This document shows, piece by piece, positions 11,451 through 12,108 of a stretch of DNA of 12,108 nt; the stretch's first letter is position 1, and each line of letters opens with the position of its first letter. Source of the DNA: a bacterium (GTDB lineage Bacteria; Patescibacteriota; Minisyncoccia; Minisyncoccales; CG1-02-41-26); assembly GCA_021163625.1 (NCBI GenBank), contig JAGGTS010000018.1:1-12108 (forward strand), in the 5' to 3' direction. The notes beneath the pieces are model-generated. The model was not told the origin of the DNA, did not search any database, and saw only the letters and a list, made by a program, of their open reading frames with translations. Made by a program: the position numbers and the translations under genes.

Positions 11451-12108
11451 ATGAGGAAAAATATTTTTAAAAGACTGTTTCTGATTTTAATAAGTGTCGG
11501 GATATTGCCGGTCCTTGTTTTTTCTTTTTTGAGCATAAACAGCTATCAGGAACTTATTTTAAAGTATGCCCCATATATCCAATCGCATCCAGATGTTATT
11601 TCCCAAACCCAGCTTAGCTACAAAAATGTAAAAATTCAGGCCGTCTTAATTTTTTTGCTGGTTGTGATTTTTGTTTTATTTTTTAGCATAGTCTTTAGCA
11701 GAAGATTTTTGTATCCGATAAAAAAATTAGTTGAAGGCACGGCTGCTTTAAGTAAGGGAAATTTAAAAACAAGGATTCACTTAAAGACAAATGACGAATT
11801 TGAAGACCTTGCTGATTCATTCAACAAAATGGCAGAAGACCTTTACAAAAGCCATAGCGCTCTTGAAGAGGCAAAAACAATTCTCGAGATAAAAGTCAAG
11901 GCAAGGACAAGGGAGCTCGAGGAATTAAATCAAGCGTTGGAGGAAAAGGTTAGGCAGAGGACGAAAGAATTACAAAAAAAAGTAAGTGATTTGGAAAAAT
12001 TTAATAAGCTTACTGTCGGCAGAGAACTAAAAATGGTTGAGTTAAAAAGAAAAGTTAAATTGCTGAGCGAGGAACTTGAAAAGCTCAAAGCAAAGTGTTC
12101 GGCAGAAG
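11451..12108 (+). CDS. Membrane-anchored HAMP/coiled-coil signalling protein, N-terminal part (cut by window end)
   Basis: The open frame starts at ATG 11451 and runs 219 codons to the window edge with no stop. It has a first membrane helix (about 8-28), a small outer segment of roughly 35 residues (30-63), a second helix (64-83) and then a HAMP domain (about 84-136) recognisable from FLYPIKKLVEGTAALSKGNL and the second helix DEFEDLADSFNKMAEDL. HAMP domains relay membrane signals to kinases, cyclases or chemotaxis outputs. After it comes a long coiled coil (137-219) with two near repeats, LEIKVKARTRELEELN (145-160) and LEEKVRQRTKELQKKV (163-178), and then FNKLTVGRELKMVELK (184-199), a stretch I recall from coiled-coil parts of bacterial and archaeal sensor proteins. 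The output domain, if any, is beyond the window. The outer segment is too small for a usual ligand domain, so input from the neighbouring seven-helix proteins is plausible. Confidence 0.88.
   Translation, partial: MRKNIFKRLFLILISVGILPVLVFSFLSINSYQELILKYAPYIQSHPDVISQTQLSYKNVKIQAVLIFLLVVIFVLFFSIVFSRRFLYPIKKLVEGTAALSKGNLKTRIHLKTNDEFEDLADSFNKMAEDLYKSHSALEEAKTILEIKVKARTRELEELNQALEEKVRQRTKELQKKVSDLEKFNKLTVGRELKMVELKRKVKLLSEELEKLKAKCSAE

Noticed and set aside
1..12108. CRISPR array, insertion sequence, phage or integration site
   Set aside because: No spaced direct repeats, transposase, integrase or terminal inverted repeats were seen; genes are evenly packed with uniform base composition.

Overview
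The window is a compact, AT-rich bacterial chromosome segment with almost no spacer DNA. It carries nine complete protein genes, two genes cut by the window edges and one probable small RNA gene. The best fit is a member of the Candidate Phyla Radiation (Patescibacteria, Parcubacteria-like). This rests on shortened versions of universal enzymes (a 725-residue ValRS without the C-terminal coiled-coil arm, a DNA polymerase I with no 3'-5' exonuclease-like domain, a PilB-type ATPase without its N-terminal module), on the lack of Shine-Dalgarno motifs at every start, and on AT-rich codon use. The assignment is an inference; no rRNA is present to fix it.

Layout. Positions 1-259 (minus) hold the start of ruvB. 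Positions 260-435 hold a plus-strand small RNA gene with a near-consensus sigma70 promoter, a foldable body and a strong intrinsic terminator, placed antisense between ruvB and the next minus-strand gene. Positions 431-2865 (minus) hold a two-gene unit: a DHH-phosphoesterase-like protein that has lost its metal-binding residues, then a PilB/GspE-type ATPase. From 2922 everything runs on the plus strand: tsaE (tRNA t6A modification), pheS, valS and polA, a translation and replication block separated by short terminator-like spacers.

Positions 9159-12108 look different. Three consecutive genes encode related small proteins, each with about seven membrane helices and a predicted outside-N, inside-C topology, and none has an output domain. 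They are followed by the start of a membrane-anchored HAMP/coiled-coil signalling protein that runs off the window. The arrangement suggests a sensory cassette in which stand-alone seven-helix membrane proteins are encoded beside a HAMP transducer. This is the most system-like part of the window, and its function is unknown.

Across the window none of the 11 start codons has a recognisable Shine-Dalgarno core, and several have a -10-like hexamer close upstream. This points to leaderless or SD-independent translation. All nine visible stop codons are TAA or TAG.
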